The notes under the pieces were generated by a model that searched no databases, was not told the DNA's origin, and saw nothing but the letters and a program-made list of their open reading frames with translations. This document shows positions 1 through 8,465 of a stretch of 64,000 nucleotides of DNA, one piece after another. The DNA lies in NCBI GenBank assembly GCA_025127975.1, contig JAHLYQ010000038.1:88364-152363 (forward strand), in the 5' to 3' direction. Every line of letters begins with the position of its first letter. Within the stretch, counting starts at the first letter, position 1. The stretch is from Synechococcus sp. CS-1331 (GTDB lineage Bacteria > Cyanobacteriota > Cyanobacteriia > PCC-6307 > Cyanobiaceae). The position numbers and the translations under genes were made by a program.

Positions 1-83
1 AGCTGGATTGCTGGCCCGGCCCTCTGTTGGAACGGGGTTTGCGCCCAGGGCGACATTCCCCTCGATTGAGCTGGCTTCCCTCC

Positions 84-1172
84 TCAGGGCGGTGTAACCC
101 CCTCCAGCAGCAATGCTTCGATGGCTGGGCGATTGAGTTGGAAACCCAGAAACACCAACTCCAGCCCTGGTAATCGGCCCGGCTGAACGGCCTGGGAGCC
201 TTGGGCCCCAGCTTCATACCAGCACTCCAGGCGGGCGCCCACGGCCTGGATCTGCAGGGGACGGGCCTTGCCGGGGCTCCACAGCAGGCCCTTGACCCTG
301 ATCAGTCCAGGCTGGAGCAGCAGGTGGTGCAACTTTTCCTCCAGGGCCGGGCGCTCAAATATTCCGCCTAGCTGCAGGGCCACCGATTCAATTGCAACAT
401 GAGTGTGGTCGTGCTCATGCTCGTGGGTGTCGCCCCCGTGGCTGTGGTCGTGGCCCTCTCCAGCTGCTGGGCTGCTGGCCCTGGCCATGCCCAAAACCAG
501 TTCGGGAGACACCTCCCCCCGCCCCATCGGAACCACGGCAGCGCCGGGGCGGAGACGGGGGGCCAGCTGCCGTTCCACCCCCTCAAGGGCGTCCTTGGAG
601 AGACAGTCCGCCCTACTTATCAAGACCAGATCGGCCGCTTCCAGCTGTTCGCCAAAGAGTTCATCGATATCACTGGCGTGGTCCAGGCTGGGATCGGAGA
701 GGCGCTGGGCCTCCAGGGCGGCCGGGTTGGCCACCACCGCACCAGCGGCCAGGGCCTCGCCGTCGACGACGGCCACCACCCCGTTGAGCCTGATTCGGGT
801 ACGGATCTCGGGCCAATTCAGGGCCGCGATCAGGGGTTCTGGCAGGGCTAGACCACTGGTTTCCACCACGATGCCGTCAAGGCTGTCAGCCCGCTCGAGC
901 AGCCGTTCCATGGTGGGGAGGAACTCGTCTTGAACCGTGCAGCACAGGCAGCCGTTGGCCAGTTCCACCAGCCTGGAATCGAGCTCCTCCTCAGGACAAA
1001 AGCCACAGCTGCGCAGGAGGGCCCCATCGATGCCCACCTCCCCGAACTCATTGACCAGCACGGCCAGCCGCTGGCCGCCATGGAGAAGCAGATGGCGCAG
1101 CAGGGTTGTTTTGCCAGCGCCCAAAAAGCCAGTCACCACGGTGACGGGAAGGCGTTTTGTTAAGGCCTGCAT
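84..1172 (-). CDS. CobW-type (COG0523) GTPase metallochaperone
   Basis: G3E-family P-loop GTPase of about 362 residues. The Walker A motif TGFLGAGKTT is at residues 14-23, the metal-binding GCLCC motif at 74-78, and SRAD at 186-189 takes the place of the usual NKxD. A histidine-rich stretch (about residues 241-258, HDHSHGGDTHEHEHDHTH) would bind a divalent metal. The ATG at 1172 places the protein start just before the P-loop; the longer open frame upstream overlaps hupE and is not credible. It starts 1 bp after the hupE stop, so the two are almost certainly cotranscribed behind the B12 riboswitch. Family knowledge: COG0523 proteins deliver Zn, Co or Ni to client enzymes. The context argues for cobalt in cobalamin synthesis, which is inference; zinc cannot be excluded. 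Confidence 0.9.
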   Translation of the reverse strand: MQALTKRLPVTVVTGFLGAGKTTLLRHLLLHGGQRLAVLVNEFGEVGIDGALLRSCGFCPEEELDSRLVELANGCLCCTVQDEFLPTMERLLERADSLDGIVVETSGLALPEPLIAALNWPEIRTRIRLNGVVAVVDGEALAAGAVVANPAALEAQRLSDPSLDHASDIDELFGEQLEAADLVLISRADCLSKDALEGVERQLAPRLRPGAAVVPMGRGEVSPELVLGMARASSPAAGEGHDHSHGGDTHEHEHDHTHVAIESVALQLGGIFERPALEEKLHHLLLQPGLIRVKGLLWSPGKARPLQIQAVGARLECWYEAGAQGSQAVQPGRLPGLELVFLGFQLNRPAIEALLLEGVTPP

Positions 1173-1173
1173 C

Positions 1174-1845
1174 TCAGCCTGCCCAGGCTGAGAAAGCCCA
1201 GGTGGTTCCGCAGGCAGCCAGGGCCAGGGCCAGCCAACGCAAATTTGCCGGCGAGAGGCGCTTGGCGATCGGGCGCAGCAACCAGAGGGCAACCAGCAGC
1301 AGGCTTCCCTGGCTGAGCAGCAGTCCGGCCCCATAGGCAGCCACCGGCATGGTTGACCAGCCGAACACCGGCACACTCAGCACGTAGCCATGCAGAGCCA
1401 TTGCAGGCAAAAGCAACACCGGGGGCAGGCGGCGCAATAGCACCAGGGCCTCCAAAACCAGGGTGCAGGCCACCAGCACCTCGGCCCCCGGCAGGCCAGG
1501 CCAGGCCAGGCCTGCTGCCCCACCAAGCAAACCAACCAGCAGCAAACCCAGGGCCCAGCCCCAACGACGCTGCAGAGCCACCAGGGAGAGTGCCAGCAGG
1601 AAAACCAGGTGATCTGGGCCCAGCAGGGGGTGGGCCAGCCCGCTGATCACGCCGTTGCTCCAGGTGGGCTTCATCTGGCCGAGATCGGCGAAGTGGTGGG
1701 CCAGGGCAGGCGAGCTGAACAGCAGCGGCAAGGCCACCAGGGCTGCTGCCAGCCAAAGGGAAGGCCTGAAAAGTGAGTGACTGAAAAGTGAAGGGCTGCG
1801 CCCTGGGGCGCTCAGGCCGGAGGGCTGGTGCGTGGAAACTTTCAT
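1174..1845 (-). CDS. hupE: HupE/UreJ family metal permease, probable cobalt importer
   Basis: Integral membrane protein of about 223 residues with an N-terminal hydrophobic signal-like segment ending near ALAHHF and roughly six further hydrophobic helices. The family signature HPLLGPDHLVF (His-Pro, Gly-x-Asp-His) is present. I chose the ATG at 1845 because the longer frame would run into the cobalamin riboswitch. HupE/UreJ proteins carry Ni or Co into the cell; the B12 riboswitch just upstream and the CobW-type gene just downstream point to cobalt. Transport specificity is inferred, the family assignment is direct. Confidence 0.87.
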   Translation of the reverse strand: MKVSTHQPSGLSAPGRSPSLFSHSLFRPSLWLAAALVALPLLFSSPALAHHFADLGQMKPTWSNGVISGLAHPLLGPDHLVFLLALSLVALQRRWGWALGLLLVGLLGGAAGLAWPGLPGAEVLVACTLVLEALVLLRRLPPVLLLPAMALHGYVLSVPVFGWSTMPVAAYGAGLLLSQGSLLLVALWLLRPIAKRLSPANLRWLALALAACGTTWAFSAWAG

Positions 1846-1865
1846 GGAGCCGGTCCGCGCCGTAG

Positions 1866-2004
1866 GAAGAACAAAACCGGCGGGCGTTCTGACTGGACGG
1901 TCCGGGGACACGCCTTCACAGCTGCGGGACAGTGCCGGATTCACACCGGACTTTCCCCCTTACCTCCGGTGGCTGTTCCCCACCGGAACCGGAGTGCTGA
2001 TGCT
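1866..2004 (-). promoter_or_regulatory. Cobalamin (B12) riboswitch upstream of hupE-cobW
   Basis: Read on the minus strand, the leader contains the conserved cobalamin-aptamer pieces in order: a GGTTCCGGTG paired element, GGGGAAAG, the core GTGTGAATCCGGCACTGTCC (about 1952-1927), CCGCAGCTGTGAAGG, and the closing AGTCAGAACGCCCGCCGG. It lies 20 bp before the hupE ATG. B12 riboswitches normally shut off expression when adenosylcobalamin or a related corrinoid is plentiful, so hupE and cobW should be repressed by B12. Exact ends are approximate. Confidence 0.9.
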
Positions 2005-2018
2005 ATCTGGCTTCCTCC

Positions 2019-2507
2019 CTAGCGGCAGGCCAGGCTCTCTCTGGTGGCCACTCCGGAGACTGGATTGGTCCCGGCCGCTCGCAGGCAGAGGGCCTTCTTC
2101 TCCGGCATATCGAGCACGGCGTCGGTGAAATCCGCCCCTTCGATCGCAGCTCCTTTGAAATGGCTCTGCAGCATCATCGCGTTGCGCAGCAGCGCTCCGC
2201 GCAGATCCGCATCTTCAAAGTGGCTGGCGAAGGCGACGCTGTCATCGAGGTTTGCCTGCTGCAGATCGGCGCCGCGCAGGTCGCTGTTGTTGAAAACAGC
2301 GCCGCGCAGGTCGCTGTCACTGAAATCAAAGCCAGCCAGGGATGCCTTGAGAAATTCAGCTTGCTGCAGGTTGCGGCCATGCATGTTGGGCTGAAGATCC
2401 TGAAGCGATCTTTGGCTGCGCAGCTCAGGAGCCGTGATGGCCCAGGCAGGCGACAGCACCAGCAGCCAGGCCATCACGGTGGCGAGGGCTGTCAAAAGGG
2501 GGGCCAT
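2019..2507 (-). CDS. Exported pentapeptide-repeat protein (probable thylakoid lumen)
   Basis: About 162 residues. The ATG at 2507 gives a clean signal peptide (hydrophobic run ending LSPAWA, about residue 23). The body is made of A(D/N)LxX pentapeptides such as SDLRGAVFNNSDLRGADLQQ and EDADLRGALL, which form a right-handed beta helix. The C-terminus has two cysteines (ALCLRAAG and SLACR) that could form a disulfide, as in the small lumenal pentapeptide proteins TL15/TL17 of cyanobacteria and plants. Function is unknown in the family. It is read away from the divergent UPRTase-like gene, with a 30 bp gap. Confidence 0.82.
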   Translation of the reverse strand: MAPLLTALATVMAWLLVLSPAWAITAPELRSQRSLQDLQPNMHGRNLQQAEFLKASLAGFDFSDSDLRGAVFNNSDLRGADLQQANLDDSVAFASHFEDADLRGALLRNAMMLQSHFKGAAIEGADFTDAVLDMPEKKALCLRAAGTNPVSGVATRESLACR

Positions 2508-2537
2508 GGGCGGGCTATTAGGCTGACACCTCAAGTT

Positions 2538-3203
2538 ATGTCAACCATGGCCATGGCCCTGCGGGTGGTGGTTCCACCCCACCCCCTGATCGGCCACTGG
2601 CTGGCCGTGCTCCGGGACCGCCACACCCCTGGGCCGCTGTACGCGAGCGCCACCACCGAACTCGGACGCTGGCTCAGCTACGAAGCCCTCAGGGACTGGC
2701 TGCCCCATCGTTCTATTCAGGTGGACTCCCCCCTGGCCGCCACCGAGGCAGAGATCGTCGATGGGGACGTGCCCCTGCTGGCCCTTCCCCTGCTCACCGC
2801 AGGCCTAGGGCTCTGGCAGGGGGCCCAAGCGGTGATTCCAAGCGCCCAGGTGCGGCATCTAGGGCTGCAGCAGCAGGGAATCAGGGGCCTGGACAGGCCA
2901 ATCCCCCCCCGCTCCGGGGTGCTGGTTTTCTGCGCAACCGTGGCCACGGGAGAAAGCTTGAACCAGGTGCTGGATCGCCTGGCCGAGCTTGGGGTGCGTG
3001 GGGATCGGCTTCGGGTTGTCACCGCCCTGGCCTCCGGGCCTGGCCTGCAGTTGGTGGGCGAACGCCACGGCGATCTCACCATTTACACCGCTGGTATCGA
3101 TCCCGAATTAGACGGGGACCGCCAGATTGTCCCCGGCATTGGCGCTGTGGCCGAGCGTCTTTTCGCCGGCCCGCTGCTCGAAATGGCTGTCCCTACTGCC
3201 TAG
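2538..3203 (+). CDS. upp: Uracil phosphoribosyltransferase-like protein
   Basis: 221 residues from the ATG at 2538 (other in-frame ATGs at 2547 and 2553). The fold signature of type I PRTases is visible: N-terminal VVPPHPLIGHWLAVLRD, the internal GVLVFCATVATGESL in the place of the PRPP loop, and C-terminal QIVPGIGAVAERLFAG in the place of the uracil-binding loop. Compared with active UPRTases (DPMLATG and IVPGLGDxGDR patterns), acidic residues in both loops are replaced. It belongs to the UPRTase family, but whether it still makes UMP from uracil and PRPP is uncertain; a regulatory or altered-substrate role is possible. Confidence 0.7.
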   Translation: MSTMAMALRVVVPPHPLIGHWLAVLRDRHTPGPLYASATTELGRWLSYEALRDWLPHRSIQVDSPLAATEAEIVDGDVPLLALPLLTAGLGLWQGAQAVIPSAQVRHLGLQQQGIRGLDRPIPPRSGVLVFCATVATGESLNQVLDRLAELGVRGDRLRVVTALASGPGLQLVGERHGDLTIYTAGIDPELDGDRQIVPGIGAVAERLFAGPLLEMAVPTA

Positions 3204-3225
3204 GCTGGCCTTAATCAAGATCAGG

Positions 3226-3516
3226 ATGATGGGTGATCAGAGCGGCAAAACCAATTCGGGAGCCAACGGTTCGATGCTGAGCCTGCTGGCCGGCGCCGCA
3301 CTCGGTGCTGCCGGGCTGGCCTGGTGGTTGCTGGCCGAGGCAGAGCAGCGGCGGCAGGGCAAGCGCCAGGCCAGGCGCCAGAGCCCCAACCCGCCGCCCC
3401 AGCCCGCCGCCCTGGAAGCACCTCCAGACCGGGAGCTCCATGACCGGGTGCATGAGCTAAACCAGGCGATCGAGGATGTGCGCCGCCAGTTGGAAACCAT
3501 GAATACCCGGGGCTGA
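3226..3516 (+). CDS. Small membrane-anchored conserved hypothetical protein
   Basis: About 96 residues from the ATG at 3226 (an immediate second ATG at 3229). It begins with a short polar stretch, then one transmembrane segment (LSLLAGAALGAAGLAWWLLA, about residues 22-41). A basic Arg/Lys/Gln run and a proline-rich linker follow, then a C-terminal amphipathic helix (LHDRVHELNQAIEDVRRQLE) likely to form a coiled coil. I recognise no characterised family. It sits between the UPRTase-like gene and ilvD on the same strand, with gaps of 22 and 53 bp. Function unknown. Confidence 0.6.
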   Translation: MMGDQSGKTNSGANGSMLSLLAGAALGAAGLAWWLLAEAEQRRQGKRQARRQSPNPPPQPAALEAPPDRELHDRVHELNQAIEDVRRQLETMNTRG

Positions 3517-3569
3517 AAGCCGGCCTGGTTTGGTCCGGTCGGTAGGTTTTCTGAAGCCGACCCACTGCC

Positions 3570-5240
3570 ATGCTCCGCTCCGCCGCGATTACCCAGGGGA
3601 TCCAGCGCTCTCCCAACCGGGCCATGCTGCGTGCAGTGGGCTTTGGTGATGGCGATTTCAACAAGCCGATCATCGGCATCGCCAACGCTTACAGCACAAT
3701 CACGCCCTGCAACCTGGGCCTCAACGACCTGGCTCACCGGGCCGAAGCGGCCGCCCATGCCGCCGGGGCCATGCCCCAGATGTTCGGCACGATCACGGTG
3801 AGCGATGGCATCTCGATGGGCACCGAGGGAATGAAGTATTCCCTGGTGAGCCGGGAGGTGATCGCCGACTCGATCGAAACCGCCTGCAACGCCCAAAGCA
3901 TGGATGGCTTGCTGGCAATCGGCGGCTGTGACAAGAACATGCCCGGCGCCATGCTGGCCATGGCACGCATGGACATCCCGTCGATATTTGTGTATGGCGG
4001 CACGATCAAGCCGGGCAAGCTCGGCGCCTGCGACCTCACCGTAGTGAGTGCCTTTGAAGCGGTAGGCCAGTACAGCGGCGGCCGCATCGACGAGCAGGAG
4101 CTCACTGCGATCGAGAAAAATGCCTGCCCCGGCGCCGGCAGCTGCGGTGGCATGTTTACGGCCAACACGATGAGCGCGGCGTTCGAGGCGATGGGCCTGA
4201 GCCTCCCCTACAGCTCCACCATGGCGGCTGAGGATCCGGAGAAGGCCGATTCCGCCGCCCGCAGCGCCGAGGTCCTGGCCGAGGCGATCCAAGCCCACAT
4301 CTGCCCCCGGGATCTGATGACCCGCCAGGCCTTTGAAAATGCCATAACCGTGATCATGGCGGTGGGCGGCTCCACCAATTCGGTGCTGCACCTGCTGGCG
4401 GCGGCCCGCACGGCCGGAGTCGAACTGAAGATCGACGACTTTGAGACGATCCGCCAGCGGGTACCGGTGATCTGCGACCTCAAACCAAGTGGCCGCTATG
4501 TGACCGTGGATCTGCACCAGGCCGGCGGTATCCCCCAGGTGATGAAGCTGTTGCTCGATGCGGGTCTGCTGCACGGGGATTGCCGCACGATCGAAGGCAA
4601 GTCCCTCCAGGAGGTGCTGGCCGATGTGCCGGCTGAGCCGCCAGCCGGCCAGGACGTGATCCGGCCCCTGAGCAATCCCCTCTATGCCAAGGGCCACCTG
4701 GCAATTCTCAAGGGCAACCTGGCCACCGAGGGTGCTGTGGCCAAGATCAGCGGTGTTAAAAATCCGGTCATCACTGGCCCGGCTCGGGTATTTGAGAGCG
4801 AGGAAACCTGCCTTGCCGCCATCCTCGACAAGCAGATCAAGCCCGGTGATGTGGTGGTGGTGCGCCAGGAGGGTCCGGTGGGCGGCCCTGGCATGCGGGA
4901 AATGCTCAGCCCCACCGCTGCAATCGTGGGCCAGGGGCTGCTCGATTCTGTGGCGCTGATCACCGATGGACGCTTCTCCGGTGGCTCCTTCGGCCTGGTG
5001 GTGGGCCATGTGGCTCCCGAAGCCGCCGTGGGCGGCACCATCGCCCTGGTGGAGGAAGGCGACAGCATCACCGTGGATGCCAACCAGCTACTGATCCAGC
5101 TGATCGTGGACGATACCGAGCTGGCCCGTCGCCGCTCCAGCTGGGTCCAGCCCGAACCGCGCTACAGGACCGGGGTGCTGGGTAAGTACGCCCGTCAGGT
5201 GAGCAGCAGCAGCCTGGGGGCAGTCACAGACCAGGCATAA
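3570..5240 (+). CDS. ilvD: Dihydroxy-acid dehydratase
   Basis: 556 residues, full family length, ATG start. IlvD dehydrates 2,3-dihydroxy-3-methylbutanoate or -pentanoate to the 2-keto acids in valine, leucine and isoleucine synthesis. Iron-sulfur cluster cysteines are visible in [12 protein letters not shown] and [19 protein letters not shown], and the conserved [10 protein letters not shown] and [19 protein letters not shown] segments are intact. The last 17 bp overlap the 3' end of the convergent unknown gene at 5224-5625. Confidence 0.97.
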   Translation: MLRSAAITQGIQRSPNRAMLRAVGFGDGDFNKPIIGIANAYSTITPCNLGLNDLAHRAEAAAHAAGAMPQMFGTITVSDGISMGTEGMKYSLVSREVIADSIETACNAQSMDGLLAIGGCDKNMPGAMLAMARMDIPSIFVYGGTIKPGKLGACDLTVVSAFEAVGQYSGGRIDEQELTAIEKNACPGAGSCGGMFTANTMSAAFEAMGLSLPYSSTMAAEDPEKADSAARSAEVLAEAIQAHICPRDLMTRQAFENAITVIMAVGGSTNSVLHLLAAARTAGVELKIDDFETIRQRVPVICDLKPSGRYVTVDLHQAGGIPQVMKLLLDAGLLHGDCRTIEGKSLQEVLADVPAEPPAGQDVIRPLSNPLYAKGHLAILKGNLATEGAVAKISGVKNPVITGPARVFESEETCLAAILDKQIKPGDVVVVRQEGPVGGPGMREMLSPTAAIVGQGLLDSVALITDGRFSGGSFGLVVGHVAPEAAVGGTIALVEEGDSITVDANQLLIQLIVDDTELARRRSSWVQPEPRYRTGVLGKYARQVSSSSLGAVTDQA

Positions 5241-5625
5241 AGGCCAGCTGGGCCCTGAGACGTCGGGCCAGGCTTTCCAGCGGGGCCCCATCCTGGGGCC
5301 GCTCACAGCGCAATCCCGTGCCAGCTTCCATCCACACCGGGTGACTGCCATGCCAGAGCAGGGGGCGCTCGGGATCGTTGCTCCAGGCCAGGGTGAGGTT
5401 CAGGTCTTTGCCGCTGGGATAAATCTCCAGCTCAAGATCCTGCTCAGCGCAGCGCACACCGTCAAGGTTGCGGGCCTCCAGGCGCAGTATGAATTCCTGC
5501 TCAGCCGACTGGTCTGAGAGGGGAAGAACCGCATGTCTCAGGGGTTTGCGGCAAAGATCGGCTGCCGCTGCCACCAGCTGGGGCAGGTTGGCGGCAAGGG
5601 GCTCAGGCAAAGCCACGGATTGCAT
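5224..5625 (-). CDS. Conserved hypothetical protein at end of pgl operon
   Basis: 133 residues from the ATG at 5625, soluble, no membrane segment or recognised motif. The N-terminal half is helical ([20 protein letters not shown]); the C-terminal half carries an aromatic patch ([14 protein letters not shown]). The start lies 23 bp inside the preceding CIA30 gene, so translation is probably coupled. Overlap of the 3' end with ilvD is convergent. I cannot assign a function; its place behind pgl and the CIA30-like gene suggests a shared transcript rather than a known shared pathway. Confidence 0.6.
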   Translation of the reverse strand: MQSVALPEPLAANLPQLVAAAADLCRKPLRHAVLPLSDQSAEQEFILRLEARNLDGVRCAEQDLELEIYPSGKDLNLTLAWSNDPERPLLWHGSHPVWMEAGTGLRCERPQDGAPLESLARRLRAQLAFMPGL

Positions 5626-6145
5626 GCAATTCGAGATGGATCTCGCCGGCTCGAAAACCCGTATTCGGCCCCCCATCATCGGCGAAACGGGAATGCAGCA
5701 CCTGCAGCCGGGTGATGCGGCTCGGATCGAAGCGCAACGGTAAACCCACGGGTTTGGCCCGCACCGAAGGCCGCAGATCGGCGAAGGGAATCCGAATCAC
5801 GCTGGAGCCAGGGGCCTGCGTACCGAACTCAAACACCCAACGCAGCCCTCCTGGGATCAGGTTGGTCAATCCCGCCAGACCATCGGCGCAGGCCACGGCG
5901 AGCTTGAAACGCCGCCCCTCACCGACCAAATCCAGCTCCAGGCCAAGGCAGGCAGAAAGATCAAGCGGGGGGGAAAACAGGGGGGATCGGCAGCTGATGA
6001 AGCCACCCCCCGCCTCGATCACGGTGCCCTCAAACACAAGTCCCCCAGGACCTATGCGGCAGCTTCCCTGGCTGCGCCCTCCCATCACCGTGTCATTGAG
6101 GGCATGCCATCCGCTAAAGCCATCCCCGCTGGCGATGGTTATCAC
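5603..6145 (-). CDS. CIA30-family (NADH dehydrogenase assembly factor-like) protein
   Basis: 180 residues starting with GTG at 6145, which overlaps the pgl stop codon (GTGA). The family signature WHALNDTVMGGRSQG is at residues 13-27, followed by the galactose-binding-like beta sandwich and a C-terminal [22 protein letters not shown] segment. CIA30 (NDUFAF1) helps assemble mitochondrial complex I. Cyanobacterial relatives are uncharacterised but could act on the NDH-1 complex or another membrane assembly. Domain assignment is direct, the role is inferred only from the family name. Confidence 0.8.
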   Translation of the reverse strand: MITIASGDGFSGWHALNDTVMGGRSQGSCRIGPGGLVFEGTVIEAGGGFISCRSPLFSPPLDLSACLGLELDLVGEGRRFKLAVACADGLAGLTNLIPGGLRWVFEFGTQAPGSSVIRIPFADLRPSVRAKPVGLPLRFDPSRITRLQVLHSRFADDGGPNTGFRAGEIHLELHAIRGFA

Positions 6146-6879
6146 GGCTCCAGGCCCGCAGCCGCTGCCCGATCAGCCAGGATCAGCACTTCGCCGCTGG
6201 GGCGCACGAGCTTTGCGGGGGTGCGCTCCGGGGCCTCCAGGGGATCGAGCAAACGCCTGAGCGCCTCCACCTTGCCGCTGCCGCTCACTAGGAATATCAC
6301 CTGCCGAGCCGCAGAGAGGGTCGGTGCGGTGAGGGTTACCCGCGGCAGACCCTTGCCCTCCCCGAGGGTCACATAGCGATCCACCACGCTGGGAGCGGCT
6401 GTTCCCGGAAACAAAGAAGCTGTGTGGCCATCGTCGCCGAGGCCCAGGAGCACCAAATCCAGGGCTGGCGGCTCGCCCCCACAGAGATGGTGCAGCAGCT
6501 CTGCGTAGGCCTGGACGCCCTGCTCCGGGGTTGGCAGGTCAGTTGGCACAGCATGCAGGCAGGCATGGCTGCCGGGTTCGGCGGCCATCAGGGTTTCTCG
6601 CACCATGCGGGCGTTGCTGGAGGGATCGTCCGCTGGAACCCAGCGCTCATCGCCCAACAGCACATCCACCCGCCCCCAGGGCAGATGCTGCTGGGCGAGA
6701 TGGCAATAGGCAGCTCGGGGGGTACCACCCCCCGCCAGGGCGATCTGGGCCCGATCCCGCTGCGCCAACACCAAATCCAGCGCCGAGCCGATCGTCTGGG
6801 CCGTGCGACGGGCCAGATCTTCAGCCGAGTCGGCCACCACCACCCGGTAGCTCGGTGGCGGGGCGGGCGAGGAGGTCAT
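6142..6879 (-). CDS. pgl: 6-phosphogluconolactonase
   Basis: 245 residues from the ATG at 6879 (two codons upstream there is a TTG at 6885 that I do not favour). Pgl hydrolyses 6-phosphogluconolactone in the oxidative pentose phosphate pathway. Visible motifs: ALAGGGTPRAAY, the catalytic-region VLLGDERWVPADDPSSNARM and LGLGDDGHTASLFPGT. It lies 35 bp downstream of gnd on the same strand and is followed by two small conserved genes through overlapping codons, so it forms a four-gene unit with the next enzyme of the pathway. Confidence 0.94.
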   Translation of the reverse strand: MTSSPAPPPSYRVVVADSAEDLARRTAQTIGSALDLVLAQRDRAQIALAGGGTPRAAYCHLAQQHLPWGRVDVLLGDERWVPADDPSSNARMVRETLMAAEPGSHACLHAVPTDLPTPEQGVQAYAELLHHLCGGEPPALDLVLLGLGDDGHTASLFPGTAAPSVVDRYVTLGEGKGLPRVTLTAPTLSAARQVIFLVSGSGKVEALRRLLDPLEAPERTPAKLVRPSGEVLILADRAAAAGLEP

Positions 6880-6914
6880 GGGCAAAAGGGCAAGGGGGGA
6901 TGGGAAGCGGTGAT

Positions 6915-8333
6915 TCAGTCAAGCCATTCGGTGTGGAAGCTGCCGGACTTGTCGGTCCGCTCATAGGTGTGGGAGCCGAAGCAGTCGCGCATCGCCTGCA
7001 CCAGGTTCTGGGGGAGGCGGCCGCTGCGGTAGCTGTCGATGTAGTCGAGGGTGCTACTCAGGCAGGGCACGGGGATGCCTGCCAGGGCCGCACCGGCCAC
7101 CACCTGGCGCAGGCCGGGCAGTCGCCTGTTGATTTGCTCGGCAAACCAGGGATCAAGCACAAGGTTCGCCAGGGTGGGGTTGGCGCTGTAGGCATTTTGA
7201 ATGCGTTGCAGCAATCGGGCCCGAATGATGCAACCTCCCTTCCAGATCTGGCCGATCGCCGAGAAATTGAGGTTGTAATCGTGCAGCTTTGAAGCTTCCT
7301 GCAGCAGGGCCATGCCCTGGCCGTAGCTGACTATGCAGGCAGCGATGCAGGCATCGCGCAGGGGGGCCATACCATCGGCCGGCTCACCGAGGGAAAAGGA
7401 ATGGGCTGGGGGCGCGGGCAGCAGGGCTCCAGCCGCCAGCCGTTCGGGGCGCAGGGAGCTCAACACCCTGGCATTGAGAGCTGCGTAGATCGTCGGTACG
7501 GGCACCCCCATCTCCAGGGCGCTGACCACGGTCCAAAGGCCCGTGCCTTTCTGGCCGGCCGCATCCACGATCGCCTCGACCAGATCGGCGCCGGTCTCCG
7601 GATCTTTGGTGCGCAGGCACACTTCGGTGATCTCCACCAGGAAGGAGGCGAGTTCTTCGGTCTCATTCCAGCCAGCCAACACATCGGCCATCTGGTCGCC
7701 GTTCATGCCGGCGATCCGCTTCATCAAGTCGTAGGCCTCAGCCAGGATCTGCTCGATGGCGTATTCGATGCCGTTGTGAACGGTCTTGACGAAATGGCCG
7801 GCACCGCCGGGGCCGATGTAGGTGACACAGGGCCCATCACTAACCTGGGCGGCCATCTTGCGCACCAGGGGTTCAATGGCGTCGTAGGCGGCCTTGGTGC
7901 CTCCGGGCATCATGCTTGGCCCTTCCAGGGCCCCTTTGGCTCCGCCGGATACACCCATGCCGATGTAGCCGAAGCTTTTGCGTTCCAGCTCCGCCACCCG
8001 ACGATCCGTATCGGCATAGAGGGAATTGCCCCCGTCGATCAGCAGGTCCCCTTCCTCCAGGAAGGGGGAGATCGCATCAATGGTGTCGTCAACGGGCTGG
8101 CCGGCCTTGACCATCATCAGGATCCGCCGCGGGCGCTCCAGTGCCCCCACGAAATCCTGAAGGGTCGCTGCGCCGACGATGTCCTTGCCGGCACCTCGAC
8201 CAGCCAGGAACTCTTCCGTTTTGGCGTAGGTGCGGTTGTAGACGACCGAGGAGTAACCGTTGCGCTCGGCATTGAGCACCAGGTTTTCACCCATTACCCC
8301 GAGCCCGATCAGGCCGAAATGCGCCTTGCCCAT
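6915..8333 (-). CDS. gnd: 6-phosphogluconate dehydrogenase, decarboxylating
   Basis: 472 residues, ATG start, full length. It oxidises 6-phosphogluconate to ribulose 5-phosphate and CO2 with NADP. The N-terminal Rossmann motif is GLGVMGENLVLNAERNG, the substrate-binding GVSGGAKGALEGPSMMPGG is present, and the catalytic-helix region FVKTVHNGIEYA is intact. The C-terminus ends with the conserved YERTDKSGSFHTEWLD tail. With pgl immediately downstream and rpe nearby, this is the oxidative pentose phosphate segment that supplies NADPH in the dark. Confidence 0.97.
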   Translation of the reverse strand: MGKAHFGLIGLGVMGENLVLNAERNGYSSVVYNRTYAKTEEFLAGRGAGKDIVGAATLQDFVGALERPRRILMMVKAGQPVDDTIDAISPFLEEGDLLIDGGNSLYADTDRRVAELERKSFGYIGMGVSGGAKGALEGPSMMPGGTKAAYDAIEPLVRKMAAQVSDGPCVTYIGPGGAGHFVKTVHNGIEYAIEQILAEAYDLMKRIAGMNGDQMADVLAGWNETEELASFLVEITEVCLRTKDPETGADLVEAIVDAAGQKGTGLWTVVSALEMGVPVPTIYAALNARVLSSLRPERLAAGALLPAPPAHSFSLGEPADGMAPLRDACIAACIVSYGQGMALLQEASKLHDYNLNFSAIGQIWKGGCIIRARLLQRIQNAYSANPTLANLVLDPWFAEQINRRLPGLRQVVAGAALAGIPVPCLSSTLDYIDSYRSGRLPQNLVQAMRDCFGSHTYERTDKSGSFHTEWLD

Positions 8334-8465
8334 GGCTGAAACTGAAACCGTTTGCGCCTCAGTGTGGCTAGGGGCGGCCTGGGGCCTGATGTTCCGTCAC
8401 AACTTGGTGGCAACCTTGTCAGCAACCCCTGGCATGGGCCCGGAACGGCTTACAGGGATTGGGCC

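Noticed and set aside
1-69. Open + frame of 22 codons ending in TGA, possibly the tail of a gene to the left
   Set aside because: Too short to show any family; frames of this length are common by chance in GC-rich DNA.
3237-5009. Long minus-strand open frame (590 codons) opposite ilvD
   Set aside because: It is the antisense shadow of a full-length ilvD; its composition is His/Gly/Gln-rich without any domain.
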